Shown piece after piece: positions 42,696-52,133 of a stretch of DNA of 64,000 nucleotides. The notes under the pieces are model-generated. The model ran no database searches. It was given only the letters and a program-made list of their open reading frames with translations, and was not told the DNA's origin. Source of the DNA: an uncultured Pelagibacteraceae bacterium (GTDB lineage: Bacteria > Pseudomonadota > Alphaproteobacteria > Pelagibacterales > Pelagibacteraceae). Location of the stretch: the NCBI GenBank assembly GCA_902516465.1, contig CABXZD010000002.1:1-64000 (forward strand), read 5' to 3'. The translations under genes were made by a program, and so were the position numbers. Position 1 is the first letter of the stretch. Each line of letters starts with the position of its first letter.

Positions 42696-42968
42696 TTATT
42701 TATTACGTTTGTCTAATTCAGCCATAACGTCTTCTATATTTATATCATTTGCCTCTAAATACATTATTAAATGGTAAAAAACGTCCGCGGCTTCATGAAT
42801 TTTGTTAGAGTTATTATCTACTGCCTCAATAAGTTCATTAATTTCTTCTAGGACCTTTTCTTTGCTTAAAGATCTATCACTAAGTAGTTTATTTGTATAG
42901 GAACCATCTACTGGGGATTTTTTTCGTTCTCTTGCAAGATTTAGTAAACTTTCTAGTGTATTAAGCAT
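42696..42968 (-). CDS. hisE: Phosphoribosyl-ATP pyrophosphatase
   Basis: Hydrolyses PR-ATP to PR-AMP, the second step of histidine synthesis. The 90-residue protein has the MazG-like core 'LLNLARERKKSPVDGSYTNKLLSDRSLSKEKVLEEINELIEAV' and 'HEAADVFYHLIMYLEANDI', with the metal-binding EE-x-x-E and ExxD sets. It is the last gene of the his operon here, one base after hisF. The hisI cyclohydrolase is not fused to it. Confidence 0.94.
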   Translation of the reverse strand: MLNTLESLLNLARERKKSPVDGSYTNKLLSDRSLSKEKVLEEINELIEAVDNNSNKIHEAADVFYHLIMYLEANDINIEDVMAELDKRNK

Positions 42969-42969
42969 A

Positions 42970-43725
42970 TCAAATTCTAACAGGTATTCCTTTTGAGTCC
43001 AAATAATCCTTAGCTTCTTTTACAGAGTATTTTCCATAGTGAAATATAGAGGCTGCCAAAACTGCACTAGCTTTTCCTAACTTAATTCCATCTACCATGT
43101 GATCTAAATTACCCACCCCACCAGATGCAATAACTGGAATATTTACTTTAGATGAAATTTTTGACATGAGATCAATATCATAGCCAACTTGTGTTCCATC
43201 TCTATCCATGGAGGTTACTAATAATTCTCCTGCACCATTCTTTTCCATTTGTTTTGCATATTCGAGCGCATCAAATCCACTATTTTTTCTTCCTCCGTGA
43301 GTAAACACTTCCCACTTATCTCCGTTTTTTTTAGCGTCGATTGCTACTACAATGCATTGAGATCCAAATTTTTTTGAACTATCGATAACCACTCCTGGAT
43401 TTTCAACTGCAGCAGTATTCATTGAGACTTTATCAGCCCCACAATTAAGTAGTTTGTTAATATCATCAACACTTCTTACACCGCCTCCTACAGTTAATGG
43501 AACAAAACATTTTTTTGAAGTTTTTTCCACAACATCATAAATAGTATCTCTATTTTCATTTGAAGCTGTAATATCTAAAAAACAAATTTCATCTGCTCCA
43601 CCATCACTATAAATTTTGGCTTGTTCTACGGGATCTCCTGCGTCTTTTAGATCAACAAAGTTTATACCTTTAACAACACGACCATTTTTTACATCTAAAC
43701 AAGGTATAATTCTATTTTTAAGCAT
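42970..43725 (-). CDS. hisF: Imidazole glycerol phosphate synthase, cyclase subunit
   Basis: With HisH turns PRFAR and glutamine-derived ammonia into IGP and AICAR; the AICAR joins the purine path through PurH, also in this window. The 251-residue TIM barrel begins '[20 protein letters not shown]' and has '[31 protein letters not shown]', 'VVAIDAKK', '[17 protein letters not shown]' and 'IASGGVGN', with both catalytic Asp residues. It overlaps hisA by 8 bp. Confidence 0.97.
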   Translation of the reverse strand: MLKNRIIPCLDVKNGRVVKGINFVDLKDAGDPVEQAKIYSDGGADEICFLDITASNENRDTIYDVVEKTSKKCFVPLTVGGGVRSVDDINKLLNCGADKVSMNTAAVENPGVVIDSSKKFGSQCIVVAIDAKKNGDKWEVFTHGGRKNSGFDALEYAKQMEKNGAGELLVTSMDRDGTQVGYDIDLMSKISSKVNIPVIASGGVGNLDHMVDGIKLGKASAVLAASIFHYGKYSVKEAKDYLDSKGIPVRI

Positions 43726-44434
43726 CTTCTTTCACCAGTTCTTCTAATTTTATATCTCCATCATAAATGGCTTTACCAACTATTATACCCTCAACATTTT
43801 TTAAATTCTTCGCTTTTTTAATATCATCTATTGATGAAACACCGCCTGATATAATTACGGGGCACTTTGACATCTCAGCAACTTTCATTGTTTCATTAAA
43901 ATTTGGACTTTGTTTCATACCATCTCGGCTTATATCAGTATAAATCAATCTACTAACACCATAATTATTAACTTCCTTTAGATAATCTAAAGTTAATTGA
44001 TTAGAATTTTCTTTCCATCCTGATACTGATAAATATCCATCTTTGGCATCTAATCCTAAAGCAATTTTATTTGTAAACTTTTTACACGACTCTTTTAAAA
44101 AATTTTTGTCTTTAATAGCAGCACTTCCTAAGATTACTTTCTCAACGCCGGCATCGATATATTTTTGAATACTATCAAAATTTCTGATACCGCCACCTAC
44201 CTCAATCTTTAAATTAAATTTACCAACTATGTCCTCGATAATATCTAAATTTACAGTTTCACCAGCTAAAGCCCCATCTAAATCAACTATGTGTAAATTT
44301 TTAAATCCATGATCTTTATATTTCCATGCTTGTTCAATTGGAGAAATTTCATAATCTGTTTTGTTGTTAAAATCTCCTTTAACTAATCTTACACACTTTT
44401 TGTCTTTAATATCTATTGCAGGAAATATTTTCAT
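43718..44434 (-). CDS. hisA: ProFAR isomerase (phosphoribosylformimino-AICAR-P isomerase)
   Basis: Opens the ribose of ProFAR to give PRFAR. The 238-residue barrel shows '[23 protein letters not shown]', '[13 protein letters not shown]', '[29 protein letters not shown]', '[14 protein letters not shown]', '[15 protein letters not shown]' and '[12 protein letters not shown]'. Both catalytic Asp residues are present. It starts directly after hisH and overlaps hisF by 8 bp. Confidence 0.97.
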   Translation of the reverse strand: MKIFPAIDIKDKKCVRLVKGDFNNKTDYEISPIEQAWKYKDHGFKNLHIVDLDGALAGETVNLDIIEDIVGKFNLKIEVGGGIRNFDSIQKYIDAGVEKVILGSAAIKDKNFLKESCKKFTNKIALGLDAKDGYLSVSGWKENSNQLTLDYLKEVNNYGVSRLIYTDISRDGMKQSPNFNETMKVAEMSKCPVIISGGVSSIDDIKKAKNLKNVEGIIVGKAIYDGDIKLEELVKEDA

Positions 44435-45061
44435 TTATAAACTTATAAAATTATCAATTATTTTGAGACCTAACTTATCACTCTTTTCAGGGTGAAACTG
44501 GGTTCCAAAAATATTTTCTTTTTCAACAGAACAAACAATATTTGATGAATAATCCGTTGTTGCTGAAACCACTTTTTTATCATTAGGCAAAAATTCATAA
44601 CTGTGTACAAAGTACATATGAGAATTATTTTCTATATCTTTAAAAATTTTACTATCTTTGACAATATTGATTTGGTTCCAGCCAATATGAGGAAGTTTAT
44701 AATTACCGTTCTGATTATTTATTTTTGAAACTTTTCCTGAAATCCATCCCAAGCCTTTAGTTTCAGTTTCTTCATAACCAACATCTGCAAACATCTGCAA
44801 ACCAACACAAATTCCAAGTAGAGGTTTTTTATAATTTATTGCAAAATCATTTAAAGTGTCTGTAAGACCTTTAATTTTATTCAAGGCATCCACACAACTT
44901 TTAAATGAGCCCTGACCTGGTAAAACCACTTTATCACTTGATTTTATCTTATTTAAATTTGAAGTAACCTCGATAGTTACTTTATCTTTTGCAACTTCTT
45001 TAAAAGAGTTTATTACAGAGCTTATATTGCCCGATTTATAATCAACAATTGTGATATTCAT
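44435..45061 (-). CDS. hisH: Imidazole glycerol phosphate synthase, glutamine amidotransferase subunit
   Basis: Class I glutaminase that feeds ammonia to HisF. It has 208 residues. The nucleophile is in 'KKPLLGICVGLQMFADVGYEE', with 'VVLPGQGSF' upstream and the His-x-Glu of the triad in 'FGTQFHPEKSDKLG'. The gene lies 5 bp after hisB. A perfect 10-bp direct duplication (44781-44800) falls within the conserved active-site coding region and keeps the expected protein sequence, so it is probably chance. Confidence 0.97.
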   Translation of the reverse strand: MNITIVDYKSGNISSVINSFKEVAKDKVTIEVTSNLNKIKSSDKVVLPGQGSFKSCVDALNKIKGLTDTLNDFAINYKKPLLGICVGLQMFADVGYEETETKGLGWISGKVSKINNQNGNYKLPHIGWNQINIVKDSKIFKDIENNSHMYFVHSYEFLPNDKKVVSATTDYSSNIVCSVEKENIFGTQFHPEKSDKLGLKIIDNFISL

Positions 45062-45066
45062 TAAAC

Positions 45067-45657
45067 TTATAGAGAACCCTTTGTAGAAGGAATAGTCTTT
45101 TTATTCCTCGGATCTATTTCCAATGCAGTTCTTAAAGATCTCGCTAATCCTTTATAGCAAGACTCGATAATGTGGTGACTATTGTCCCCATAAATATTTT
45201 CAACGTGTAAAGTAATTCCAGCAGCTTGGGAAAACGCTTGAAACCATTCTTTAAAAAGTTCTGTATCCATCTCACCAAGCTTTTCTACTTTTAAATTAAC
45301 TTTCCAAATTAAATAAGGACGATTTGAAATATCAATAGCTACACGTGATAGAGTTTCGTCCATTGGGATCATCGCGTGAGCATATCTTCTAATTCCAATA
45401 GATTTCTTTAATGCTTTTTTCAAAGCCTCGCCAATAGCAATTCCTGTATCTTCAGTTGTGTGGTGTAAATCAATATGAGTATCACCTTTAGCTTTTATAT
45501 TCATGTCTATTGAAGAATGCTTAGATAGTTGCTCTAACATGTGGTTTAAAAAACCAATTCCTGTGTCAATTTTGTATTCACCTTTGCCGTCGATATTTAA
45601 ATCAACAGTAATGCTTGTTTCTTTTGTTTTCCTGCTTATTTTGCCTTTACGCTTCAT
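45067..45657 (-). CDS. hisB: Imidazoleglycerol-phosphate dehydratase
   Basis: Dehydrates IGP to imidazole acetol phosphate. This is the monofunctional form (196 residues, no phosphatase domain). It has '[20 protein letters not shown]', '[22 protein letters not shown]', '[18 protein letters not shown]' and '[17 protein letters not shown]', covering the metal-binding His/Glu motifs. It is first in the hisB-H-A-F-E operon, divergent from hslV with a 91-bp spacer. Confidence 0.97.
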   Translation of the reverse strand: MKRKGKISRKTKETSITVDLNIDGKGEYKIDTGIGFLNHMLEQLSKHSSIDMNIKAKGDTHIDLHHTTEDTGIAIGEALKKALKKSIGIRRYAHAMIPMDETLSRVAIDISNRPYLIWKVNLKVEKLGEMDTELFKEWFQAFSQAAGITLHVENIYGDNSHHIIESCYKGLARSLRTALEIDPRNKKTIPSTKGSL

Positions 45658-45748
45658 AATTAAAAACAGGTATACATATATTATTCAATTATAGCAATAA
45701 TACTAAACCTGGGCTTGAAGTATTAAATTTAGTATCCATTTATAAGCT
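45658..45748. promoter_or_regulatory. 91-bp divergent spacer between the his operon and hslVU
   Basis: The only sequence available for the promoters of hisB-H-A-F-E and hslVU. It holds no evident his leader peptide with histidine codons, no attenuator hairpin and no clear sigma-32 site. Confidence 0.45.
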
Positions 45749-46264
45749 ATGACAACGATTGTATTAGTTAGAAAAAACAATGAAGTGGTAGTGGCTGGCG
45801 ACGGACAAGTAAGCATGGGAAATACTGTCGTAAAAAGCACAGCCTCAAAAGTTAGAAAAATTGAAAAGAGAGATGTTGTAGCAGGTTTTGCGGGGTCTAC
45901 TGCTGACGCATTAACATTATTTGAAAGATTAGAAGCTAAAATAGAAAAACATGCTGGGAATTTATCTAGGGCAGCTGTTGAATTAGCAAAAGATTGGAGA
46001 ACAGATAAATATTTAAGAAGGCTTGAAGCATTAATGGCTATTGGGGATAAGGAAAATAGTTATATTATTTCAGGCACTGGTGATGTTTTAGAGCCAGAAG
46101 GTGACATTATTGGGATAGGTTCAGGTGGAAATTATGCATTGGCAGCAGGAAAGGTTTTAATTGGAACAAAAATGAATGCAGAAGAGATTGCAAGGAAAGC
46201 TATTGAGGTAGCATCTGAAATTTGTGTTTTCACAAATAATAATATTAAAACTGAAAAAATATAA
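45749..46264 (+). CDS. hslV: ATP-dependent protease peptidase subunit HslV
   Basis: Proteasome-like threonine peptidase of the HslUV complex. The 171-residue sequence begins '[38 protein letters not shown]'; removal of Met exposes the catalytic Thr. '[24 protein letters not shown]', '[14 protein letters not shown]' and '[13 protein letters not shown]' are diagnostic. The stop overlaps the hslU start by one base. The divergent location next to hisB is common in alphaproteobacteria. Confidence 0.98.
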   Translation: MTTIVLVRKNNEVVVAGDGQVSMGNTVVKSTASKVRKIEKRDVVAGFAGSTADALTLFERLEAKIEKHAGNLSRAAVELAKDWRTDKYLRRLEALMAIGDKENSYIISGTGDVLEPEGDIIGIGSGGNYALAAGKVLIGTKMNAEEIARKAIEVASEICVFTNNNIKTEKI

Positions 46265-47637
46265 TGGAAAAAACAAACGTTACTCCTCTAGTACCTAAAG
46301 ATAAAAAGGTAGATGAAAATGACTTCTTAGTAAGTTCTTTGTCTCCAAGAGAGATTGTTTCTGAGTTAGATCGTTTTGTTGTTGGACAAAATAAAGCTAA
46401 AAAAGCTGTTGCCGTTGCCCTAAGAAATAGATGGAGAAGACAAGCATTAAAAGGTGAAATGAAAAATGAAGTTTTACCAAAAAATATTCTTATGATTGGA
46501 CCAACAGGAGTAGGAAAAACAGAGATTTCAAGAAGATTATCAAAACTTGCTGAAGCACCGTTTGTAAAGGTAGAAGCCACAAGATTTACTGAAGTTGGTT
46601 ATGTAGGAAGAGATGTGGAGCAAATAGTAAGAGATTTAGTCGAAATTGCTATCTCAATGGAAAAAATAAAAAAAAGAAAAGAAGTTAGCGCTCAAGCACA
46701 AAAATTAGCTGAGGACAAAGTACTAGATGCATTAGTAGGTAAAAAAGCGAGTTTGGCTACAAGAGAGAGTTTTAGGAAGAGGTTAAGAAGTGGTGATTTA
46801 GATGATAACGAAATTGAAATAGCTGTAAGCGATACCGGTGGAAGCAATACATCTTTTGAAATTCCAGGAATGCCAGGCGCAAATATTGGAATGATAAATA
46901 TTGGTGAAATGCTCGGTAAATCAATGGGATCTAAAGAGAAAAAGAAAAAGATGACTGTTAAGGAATCACATGAAATTTTAATCAATGATGAGTCTGATAA
47001 ATTGATCGAACAAGATAAAATTGTTAAAGCCGCAAAAATTTCAACAGAAAATAACGGTATAGTTTTTTTAGATGAGATAGATAAAATATCTGGGCGAACT
47101 GATAGAGTGGGAGGCGATGTCTCAAGAGAAGGTGTACAAAGAGACTTATTGCCACTAATCGAAGGTACCACTGTAAATACCAAATACGGTCCTATAAAAA
47201 CAGATCATATTTTATTTATCGCCTCTGGAGCTTTCCAACTGGCTAAACCCTCAGATTTACTACCAGAACTTCAAGGAAGACTGCCTATAAGAGTTGAGCT
47301 TGAAGCATTAACCAGTCAAGATTTTAAAAGAATTTTAAAGGAACCTGATTTTAGTTTGATTAAACAATATGTTGCTTTATTAAAAACTGAAAATGTTGAT
47401 CTTGAATTCTCTGATGATGGAATAGATGCTATAGCAAATATAGCATCAGAAGTTAATACAACAGTTGAAAATATCGGAGCGAGAAGACTTCACACAATTA
47501 TAGAAAAAATATTAGATGAGATAAGCTTTACTGCTACAGATAGATCTGGTGAAAAAATTATCATAAACAAGGAATATATTAATAAAAATTTAGATAATTT
47601 GATTAAAGATACCGATCTATCAAAATTTATTTTGTAA
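46264..47637 (+). CDS. hslU: ATP-dependent protease ATPase subunit HslU
   Basis: AAA+ unfoldase that feeds substrates to HslV. The 457-residue protein has '[35 protein letters not shown]', Walker A '[16 protein letters not shown]', the pore loop 'GYVGRDVEQ', the intermediate I-domain, Walker B '[11 protein letters not shown]', '[18 protein letters not shown]' and a C terminus ending 'LSKFIL', the usual hydrophobic tail that docks on HslV. The stop overlaps the Smr gene end by 11 bp on the other strand. Confidence 0.98.
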   Translation: MEKTNVTPLVPKDKKVDENDFLVSSLSPREIVSELDRFVVGQNKAKKAVAVALRNRWRRQALKGEMKNEVLPKNILMIGPTGVGKTEISRRLSKLAEAPFVKVEATRFTEVGYVGRDVEQIVRDLVEIAISMEKIKKRKEVSAQAQKLAEDKVLDALVGKKASLATRESFRKRLRSGDLDDNEIEIAVSDTGGSNTSFEIPGMPGANIGMINIGEMLGKSMGSKEKKKKMTVKESHEILINDESDKLIEQDKIVKAAKISTENNGIVFLDEIDKISGRTDRVGGDVSREGVQRDLLPLIEGTTVNTKYGPIKTDHILFIASGAFQLAKPSDLLPELQGRLPIRVELEALTSQDFKRILKEPDFSLIKQYVALLKTENVDLEFSDDGIDAIANIASEVNTTVENIGARRLHTIIEKILDEISFTATDRSGEKIIINKEYINKNLDNLIKDTDLSKFIL

Positions 47638-48046
47638 CTTTTTTTTTAATATATATGTAAAAAGCACCGCTACCCCCATCTTCAACTGTAGCCCCTTTAA
47701 TTTCATTGACCATACTCATTAACTCCTCATTATTTTTTATATATTCAGGCACGGAATGTTTCAGAATACCTAATTCCTCAGATATGTAAGGATCTTTTTT
47801 ATTTTTAGAATGAATTCCTTTTCCAGTTACAATTATTATCTTATAAAATCCCTTATCGTAGGCAGAAGCAATTAAGTTTTTTACCTTTTCATTTGCTTGA
47901 TCTAAAGAATAACCATGTAAATCAAATGTAGTGATTTTATAATTTTTCTTACTTAGAAAATTATTATCTTTATCAGGTAAATTTTCATTTGATAATAAAA
48001 AATTATCCCAATCTTCTTTATCTTTATTTGAAATTTTACTATTCAA
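47627..48046 (-). CDS. Smr/MutS2-type domain protein
   Basis: A 139-residue protein with a C-terminal Smr domain: '[42 protein letters not shown]' and '[12 protein letters not shown]'. The conserved D-x-H-G and TGKG motifs are those of nuclease-type Smr domains that act on DNA or, as in SmrB, on mRNA at collided ribosomes. The role here is not determined. It abuts the tim44-like gene (no intervening base) and follows the alphaproteobacterial order tim44-smr. Confidence 0.92.
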   Translation of the reverse strand: MNSKISNKDKEDWDNFLLSNENLPDKDNNFLSKKNYKITTFDLHGYSLDQANEKVKNLIASAYDKGFYKIIIVTGKGIHSKNKKDPYISEELGILKHSVPEYIKNNEELMSMVNEIKGATVEDGGSGAFYIYIKKKVTK

Positions 48047-48643
48047 TTAAGTTAAGATGTCTATTAGATGCCAGTTTGGATTATTAGATCTTGTATCTCT
48101 GGAAAAGACCCAGGTATCATATATTTTTTTAATTTTATCAGGATTACCAGAGATAATTTTTTTATCTTTATCTTTAATACAAGTTATTACTTCAGCAACA
48201 AAGTCCACAGTCACCTTCAAGATTTGGTTAATATTTTTATGCTCTTTGATATTTGCTGAATTAATACCGATAAATGTTATTTCTGCGTAATGTCCTCTCT
48301 CACTTCTTTCTTTAAGAGCTTGATTAAATTGATCATGAATTTTTTTACTCAATAAAGGTTTACTTTTTATCAGTTTGTTATCATCATCACTAAAATCGGT
48401 AATAATAGTTTCATAAGCAATTTTAGCCCCATTCAAAAATTCTTTTTTTGCCGACTCGTCAAAATTATCTGCATTTTTGACTTTTATATCTGGATTGATA
48501 TTTTTTAAAATTTCCTCAAATTGTGGTGACGTTTTTCCGTCAAAGCCAGTTCTTTTTCCTAAAATTCCTCTTAACCTTAAAAAAATGAACCCAGCAATCA
48601 TTGCGAGAAGGATGATATCAATGTATTCAAAACTATAATTCAT
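48047..48643 (-). CDS. Tim44-like (TimA) inner-membrane-associated protein
   Basis: A 198-residue protein from the ATG at 48643, which places the single N-terminal membrane helix first (MNYSFEYIDIILLAMIAGFIFLRLRGILGKRTG), the typical alphaproteobacterial Tim44 start. The Tim44/TimA domain follows ('AKKEFLNGAKIAYETIITDFSDDD', 'HAEITFIGIN'-like 'HYAEITFIGINSANI', 'WVFSRDTRSNNPNWHLIDI'). Bacterial TimA is related to the mitochondrial import motor subunit; its bacterial job is uncertain. It is divergent from fxsA-secB by 58 bp. Confidence 0.92.
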   Translation of the reverse strand: MNYSFEYIDIILLAMIAGFIFLRLRGILGKRTGFDGKTSPQFEEILKNINPDIKVKNADNFDESAKKEFLNGAKIAYETIITDFSDDDNKLIKSKPLLSKKIHDQFNQALKERSERGHYAEITFIGINSANIKEHKNINQILKVTVDFVAEVITCIKDKDKKIISGNPDKIKKIYDTWVFSRDTRSNNPNWHLIDILT

Positions 48644-48701
48644 GAGATATAATCTAATTACTATGTTGATTAATTTCAACTAGCAATTACATTAAAGACA
48701 A

Positions 48702-49127
48702 ATGAACTCAGTTTTAATAGCCATAATTTTCATACCAATATTAGAAATATATTTGTTTATTAAAATAGGCTCTCAAATAGGTGCTTTTACAACAATTTTT
48801 TTAATATTTACCACTGCAATAATTGGGATTATTTATGCAAGATATGAAGGTTTAAACACTTTAAAGTCTGGTTTTTCTCAACTAGTTAAAAATAAATCAC
48901 CAGCATATGAAATTATTTCGGGGGCTGCTATTGCGTTCGCATCAATACTATTAATAATACCTGGTTTTGCAACCGATATATTTGGATTTCTATTAATCTT
49001 CCCAATTACCAGAAAAATAATTTTAGGAAAATTTACAAGAAAAATTAAAGATAGGAAAACTACAACAAAACCTTACATAGACGGGGAGTTCGAGGATATA
49101 GACACTGACGATGAAAACAAATTATAA
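48702..49127 (+). CDS. fxsA: FxsA-family membrane protein
   Basis: A 141-residue inner-membrane protein with three helices and the family opening 'IAIIFIPILEIYLFIKIGSQIGAFTTIFLIFTTAIIGIIYARYEGL', then 'GAAIAFASILLIIPGFATDIFGFLLIFPITRK'. FxsA in E. coli alleviates phage T7 exclusion by the F plasmid when overproduced; the normal role is not known. It overlaps secB by 17 bp, so translation is coupled. Confidence 0.94.
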   Translation: MNSVLIAIIFIPILEIYLFIKIGSQIGAFTTIFLIFTTAIIGIIYARYEGLNTLKSGFSQLVKNKSPAYEIISGAAIAFASILLIIPGFATDIFGFLLIFPITRKIILGKFTRKIKDRKTTTKPYIDGEFEDIDTDDENKL

Positions 49128-49533
49128 AATCTTAGGTAAATATATTAAAGATATGTCCAGTGAGACACCAGATATTGAAACTTATCTTTTTGTTAAAAGA
49201 TATATATCAAATTATCAACTCAATATAGACATTACATCTAAAGCAGTTAAAAATAAACTCATAGAGATAAATACTACACTTAAATTCGAGGATAAAAATG
49301 AAAATAGTAAAAAATCTTACTTTGAAATAATTTTTGCTACCATAATAAAGATTGATGAAGGTGTAAAAGAAAAAAAAGATTTGGAAAAAATTATACTTTG
49401 TGATGTTCAAAAAGAAATTTATCCAAGTTTAGAAACCTCCTTTTTAAACCTACTACACAATTCTGGTTACCCAGAAATTAAATTTGAAAAAAAGATCGAT
49501 TTTGAAAAACTCTACAATCAAAGATTTAATTAA
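49111..49533 (+). CDS. secB: Protein-export chaperone SecB
   Basis: Cytoplasmic chaperone that keeps preproteins unfolded and hands them to SecA. The 140-residue protein is divergent, but 'KYIKDMSSETPDIETYLFVKRYISNYQLNIDITSKAVKNKLIEINTTLKFE', 'KKSYFEIIFATIIKID' and 'EIYPSLETSFLNLLHNSGYPEIKFEKKIDFEKLYNQR' show the SecB fold and the 'FPxxR'-like segment reduced to 'IYPSL'. Position before dnaQ-coaE-aroE in the fxsA-secB order supports the call. Confidence 0.9.
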   Translation: MKTNYKILGKYIKDMSSETPDIETYLFVKRYISNYQLNIDITSKAVKNKLIEINTTLKFEDKNENSKKSYFEIIFATIIKIDEGVKEKKDLEKIILCDVQKEIYPSLETSFLNLLHNSGYPEIKFEKKIDFEKLYNQRFN

Positions 49534-50192
49534 AAAAAATTTTTGTTTAGAGAGCCTTTTAAATATTTAGAATGATTTATTTTTTCCTCATTTGAGGGAT
49601 AAACAACTTTTTTATGATAATTAATATTAACATTCTCAGTATTCATTTTTTCTTTGTCTTGACTATTAAAATTTAAAGTTGGTTCTTTCTGATCTATTAA
49701 ATTTATATAAACTTTAGACAACAAATCACAATCGATAAGAGCTGTGTGTTTTGCTCTTTTGGTATTATCTATTCTAAACCTTTTACAAAGAGCATCCAGG
49801 CTAATTTGTGAACCTGGAAATTTATCTCTTGCTAAGGTTAAAGTATCTACAATTTCATTTTGTATCGATCCTTTTTTTAAAATTTTTAATTCATTATTTA
49901 GATGAGAAAGATCAAAACTTGCGTTGTGAATTATTAACTTTTTATTTTCAATAAAATTTAAGAACTCATCTGCAATGTCCCTAAATTTACTTTTATCAGA
50001 TAGAAATTCGTCTGAATAACCGTGAACCTCAAGGGCTTTTTCAGAAACTTTTCTTTCTGGATTTAAATAACAATGGAATTTATTTTGGGTTGGGACTAGA
50101 TCATTTAACTCAATGCAACCTATCTCTACAATCCTGTGACCATCTTCGACTGATAAACCGGTAGTTTCAGTATCTAAAACTATCTCTTTCAT
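49530..50192 (-). CDS. dnaQ: DNA polymerase III epsilon subunit (3'-5' proofreading exonuclease)
   Basis: A 220-residue DnaQ. Exo I 'EIVLDTETTGLSVEDGHRIVEIGCIEL', Exo II 'KKLIIHNASFDLSHLNNELKIL' and Exo III 'AKHTALIDCDLLSKVYINL' supply the metal-binding acidic residues and the catalytic His of the DEDDh class. The C-terminal ~40 residues are the likely alpha-subunit tether. It is last in a ppsR-maf-aroE-coaE-dnaQ operon, immediately after coaE. Confidence 0.96.
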   Translation of the reverse strand: MKEIVLDTETTGLSVEDGHRIVEIGCIELNDLVPTQNKFHCYLNPERKVSEKALEVHGYSDEFLSDKSKFRDIADEFLNFIENKKLIIHNASFDLSHLNNELKILKKGSIQNEIVDTLTLARDKFPGSQISLDALCKRFRIDNTKRAKHTALIDCDLLSKVYINLIDQKEPTLNFNSQDKEKMNTENVNINYHKKVVYPSNEEKINHSKYLKGSLNKNFF

Positions 50193-50762
50193 TTATTTAA
50201 GCTCATTTAATATTTTTTTTATACTAGCTTTAACAGATTTTTTTGTAAAATTGTTATTTATGATAAAGTTAGACTTCTTTTTTTTGTAATCAAGTGGAAG
50301 TTGTAAACCTTTAAATTTAATTAATAATTTTTTGTTAAAATTTTTTCTTCCTTTTAATCTTTTTAAAATATTTTTTTTTTTTGAGTTAATAAAAACTAAA
50401 ATATCTTTTTTTTTATTAATTTTATTTTCTAATAAGAGAGGAATATCCATAATTATAAATTTTTTATTTTTATTTCTTTTAACAAAATTATCCATTTCTC
50501 TTCTAACTTCGGGGTGAACAATTTGAACTATTTTTTTCAAATTATTTTTTTTAGTTAGTATTATTTCTGTTATTTCCTGTTTCCTAAGTGGAAAAGAGTG
50601 AATATGTTTGGGAAAAAATTTTTTAAATTTTTTGTATATTTCTCTATTTTGTTGATATAATTTTGCAACCACCTTATCTGCGCTAAAAACAGGAAAACCA
50701 AAATTATAAGCTACATAAGTTTTTCCAGATCCAATATCACCCAAAATCCCAATTCTAATCAT
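50193..50762 (-). CDS. coaE: Dephospho-CoA kinase
   Basis: Phosphorylates the 3'-OH of dephospho-CoA, the last step of CoA synthesis. The 189-residue protein has the P-loop 'IGILGDIGSGKTYVAYNFGFPVFSADKVVAKLY' with Thr replacing the usual Ser after Lys, the CoA-contact 'DIPLLLENK' and a LID region. The sequence is very lysine-rich and contains many long A runs in the coding strand, yet the frame is open throughout. It overlaps aroE by 8 bp. Confidence 0.93.
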   Translation of the reverse strand: MIRIGILGDIGSGKTYVAYNFGFPVFSADKVVAKLYQQNREIYKKFKKFFPKHIHSFPLRKQEITEIILTKKNNLKKIVQIVHPEVRREMDNFVKRNKNKKFIIMDIPLLLENKINKKKDILVFINSKKKNILKRLKGRKNFNKKLLIKFKGLQLPLDYKKKKSNFIINNNFTKKSVKASIKKILNELK

Positions 50763-51552
50763 ACTTCAAAAGTTTTATTACTTCATTATTAATTGATGGT
50801 TCTATTCCATGCCAGATTTTAAAAGATTGTGCTGCTTGAAAAATAAACATTTTATTTCCATTCTCAGTTTTTTTACCTAACATTTTACCATCTTTAAGAA
50901 AATTAGTTTCTTTTGGGTTGTAAATTACGTCATAAAAGAATTCACTATCCTGGAATTTTGAAAGATCTAAATTTAATCTATCTTCTTTTTTTAAACCAAT
51001 GCTTGTAGCATTGATAATCATATCAAAATTTGATACTTCACCCCAATTAACTACCTTTAAGTCATTATATAGACTTTTTAAATTTTCAGCTTTAGCTTTT
51101 GTTCTGTTGCTTATAGTAACACTAAAGACCTTCATTTTATGAAGAGCAAAAATAATTGATGGTACAACACCACCTGCCCCAAGAATTAAAACCTTTTTTC
51201 CTTTAACGTCATAATTTGTGTCTTTTATAGCAAGTTCAAATCCATCAATATCAGTGTTGTGCCCTATGATTTTATCATTTTTTAAATAAACCGTGTTAAC
51301 AGATTGAGTTTTTTCTGCTTCAAAACTAAGTTTATCTAAATAAGGGATAACAGCTTTTTTAAAAGGAACTGTTATGTTTACTCCATCAATTTCTTTATTT
51401 TTAACTTTTAAAAAGAATTTTTTTAAATCATTCTCATTTAGCTCTTCTTTATTATAAAGACCGTTTATATCATTTTTTCTTAACCAGTAATTATGTAGTT
51501 CGGGTGATAATGAATGTTTTATCGGATTTCCAATTACTAAATATTTTCTCAT
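50755..51552 (-). CDS. aroE: Shikimate dehydrogenase
   Basis: NADPH-dependent reduction of 3-dehydroshikimate to shikimate in aromatic amino acid synthesis. Features of the 265-residue enzyme are 'VIGNPIKHSLSPELHNYWL', 'GVNITVPFKKAVIPYLD' with the catalytic Lys, 'GHNTDIDGFELAI' with the catalytic Asp, and the cofactor loop 'VLILGAGGVVPSIIFAL' followed by 'SNRTKAKAENL' (NADPH-type). It overlaps maf by 4 bp and coaE by 8 bp. Confidence 0.97.
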   Translation of the reverse strand: MRKYLVIGNPIKHSLSPELHNYWLRKNDINGLYNKEELNENDLKKFFLKVKNKEIDGVNITVPFKKAVIPYLDKLSFEAEKTQSVNTVYLKNDKIIGHNTDIDGFELAIKDTNYDVKGKKVLILGAGGVVPSIIFALHKMKVFSVTISNRTKAKAENLKSLYNDLKVVNWGEVSNFDMIINATSIGLKKEDRLNLDLSKFQDSEFFYDVIYNPKETNFLKDGKMLGKKTENGNKMFIFQAAQSFKIWHGIEPSINNEVIKLLKYD

Positions 51553-52133
51553 GTATAATTATCTAAATATGCTTGAATCTTTTTTATTGGTAATCCCATA
51601 ACAGTATCCTTGTCCCCATCAATTTTTAGAAATAATTTTTTTCCTACTCCTTCAATTTGATAAACATTATAAGCGTATAAAGATTCATCTGGTATTTTAG
51701 ACAAATATTCTTTTAGTTCTTCGTCACTGAATTTTTTCATTGTTAAGCTAGCTTTATCAGTATAATTCCAAATCATAGACCCATTTTTTGAAATGCATAC
51801 TGAACTCACTAAATTATGTTTCTTTCCATTCAATTTTTTTAGAATACTTAAGGCCTCTTCTCTATTTCGAGGTTTAGAAATAAGCTCACCTTCTAAATCT
51901 ATAACACTATCAGCTCCTAAAACCAACACATCTAAATTATTTTGACTAACTTTACAGGCTTTAAGTTCTGCTAAATTTTTAGAAATAATTTCTGGGGATG
52001 CATTTTCACCAAGCAAACTTTGTTTGATAGGGTCTTCATCGACATTGGAAGGTTGAACCTCTACAAGAATATTGTTTCTATCTAATATATCTTTCCTAAC
52101 TTTGCTTCTTGACGCAAGTATTAATTTAAACAT
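51549..52133 (-). CDS. maf: Maf-family nucleotide pyrophosphatase
   Basis: A 194-residue Maf protein that hydrolyses non-canonical or modified nucleoside triphosphates. It has 'LILASRSKVRKDILDRNNI', 'VLGADSVIDLEGELISKPRNREEALSILKKLNGKKHNLVSSVCI' and 'AYNVYQIEGVGKKLFLKIDGDKDTVMGLPI'. The sequence 'ASRS-x-VR' with 'ISKP' suggests the alphaproteobacterial Maf subgroup near oriC rather than YhdE. It overlaps ppsR by 8 bp and aroE by 4 bp. Confidence 0.93.
   Translation of the reverse strand: MFKLILASRSKVRKDILDRNNILVEVQPSNVDEDPIKQSLLGENASPEIISKNLAELKACKVSQNNLDVLVLGADSVIDLEGELISKPRNREEALSILKKLNGKKHNLVSSVCISKNGSMIWNYTDKASLTMKKFSDEELKEYLSKIPDESLYAYNVYQIEGVGKKLFLKIDGDKDTVMGLPIKKIQAYLDNYT

Noticed and set aside
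44781-44800. 10-bp direct duplication in hisH
   Set aside because: The encoded residues are the expected conserved segment near the active site, so the repeat is probably coincidental.
46692-47183. 163-aa minus-strand ORF opposite hslU
   Set aside because: It is a shadow of hslU with low-complexity Ser/Ile-rich sequence and no family motifs.
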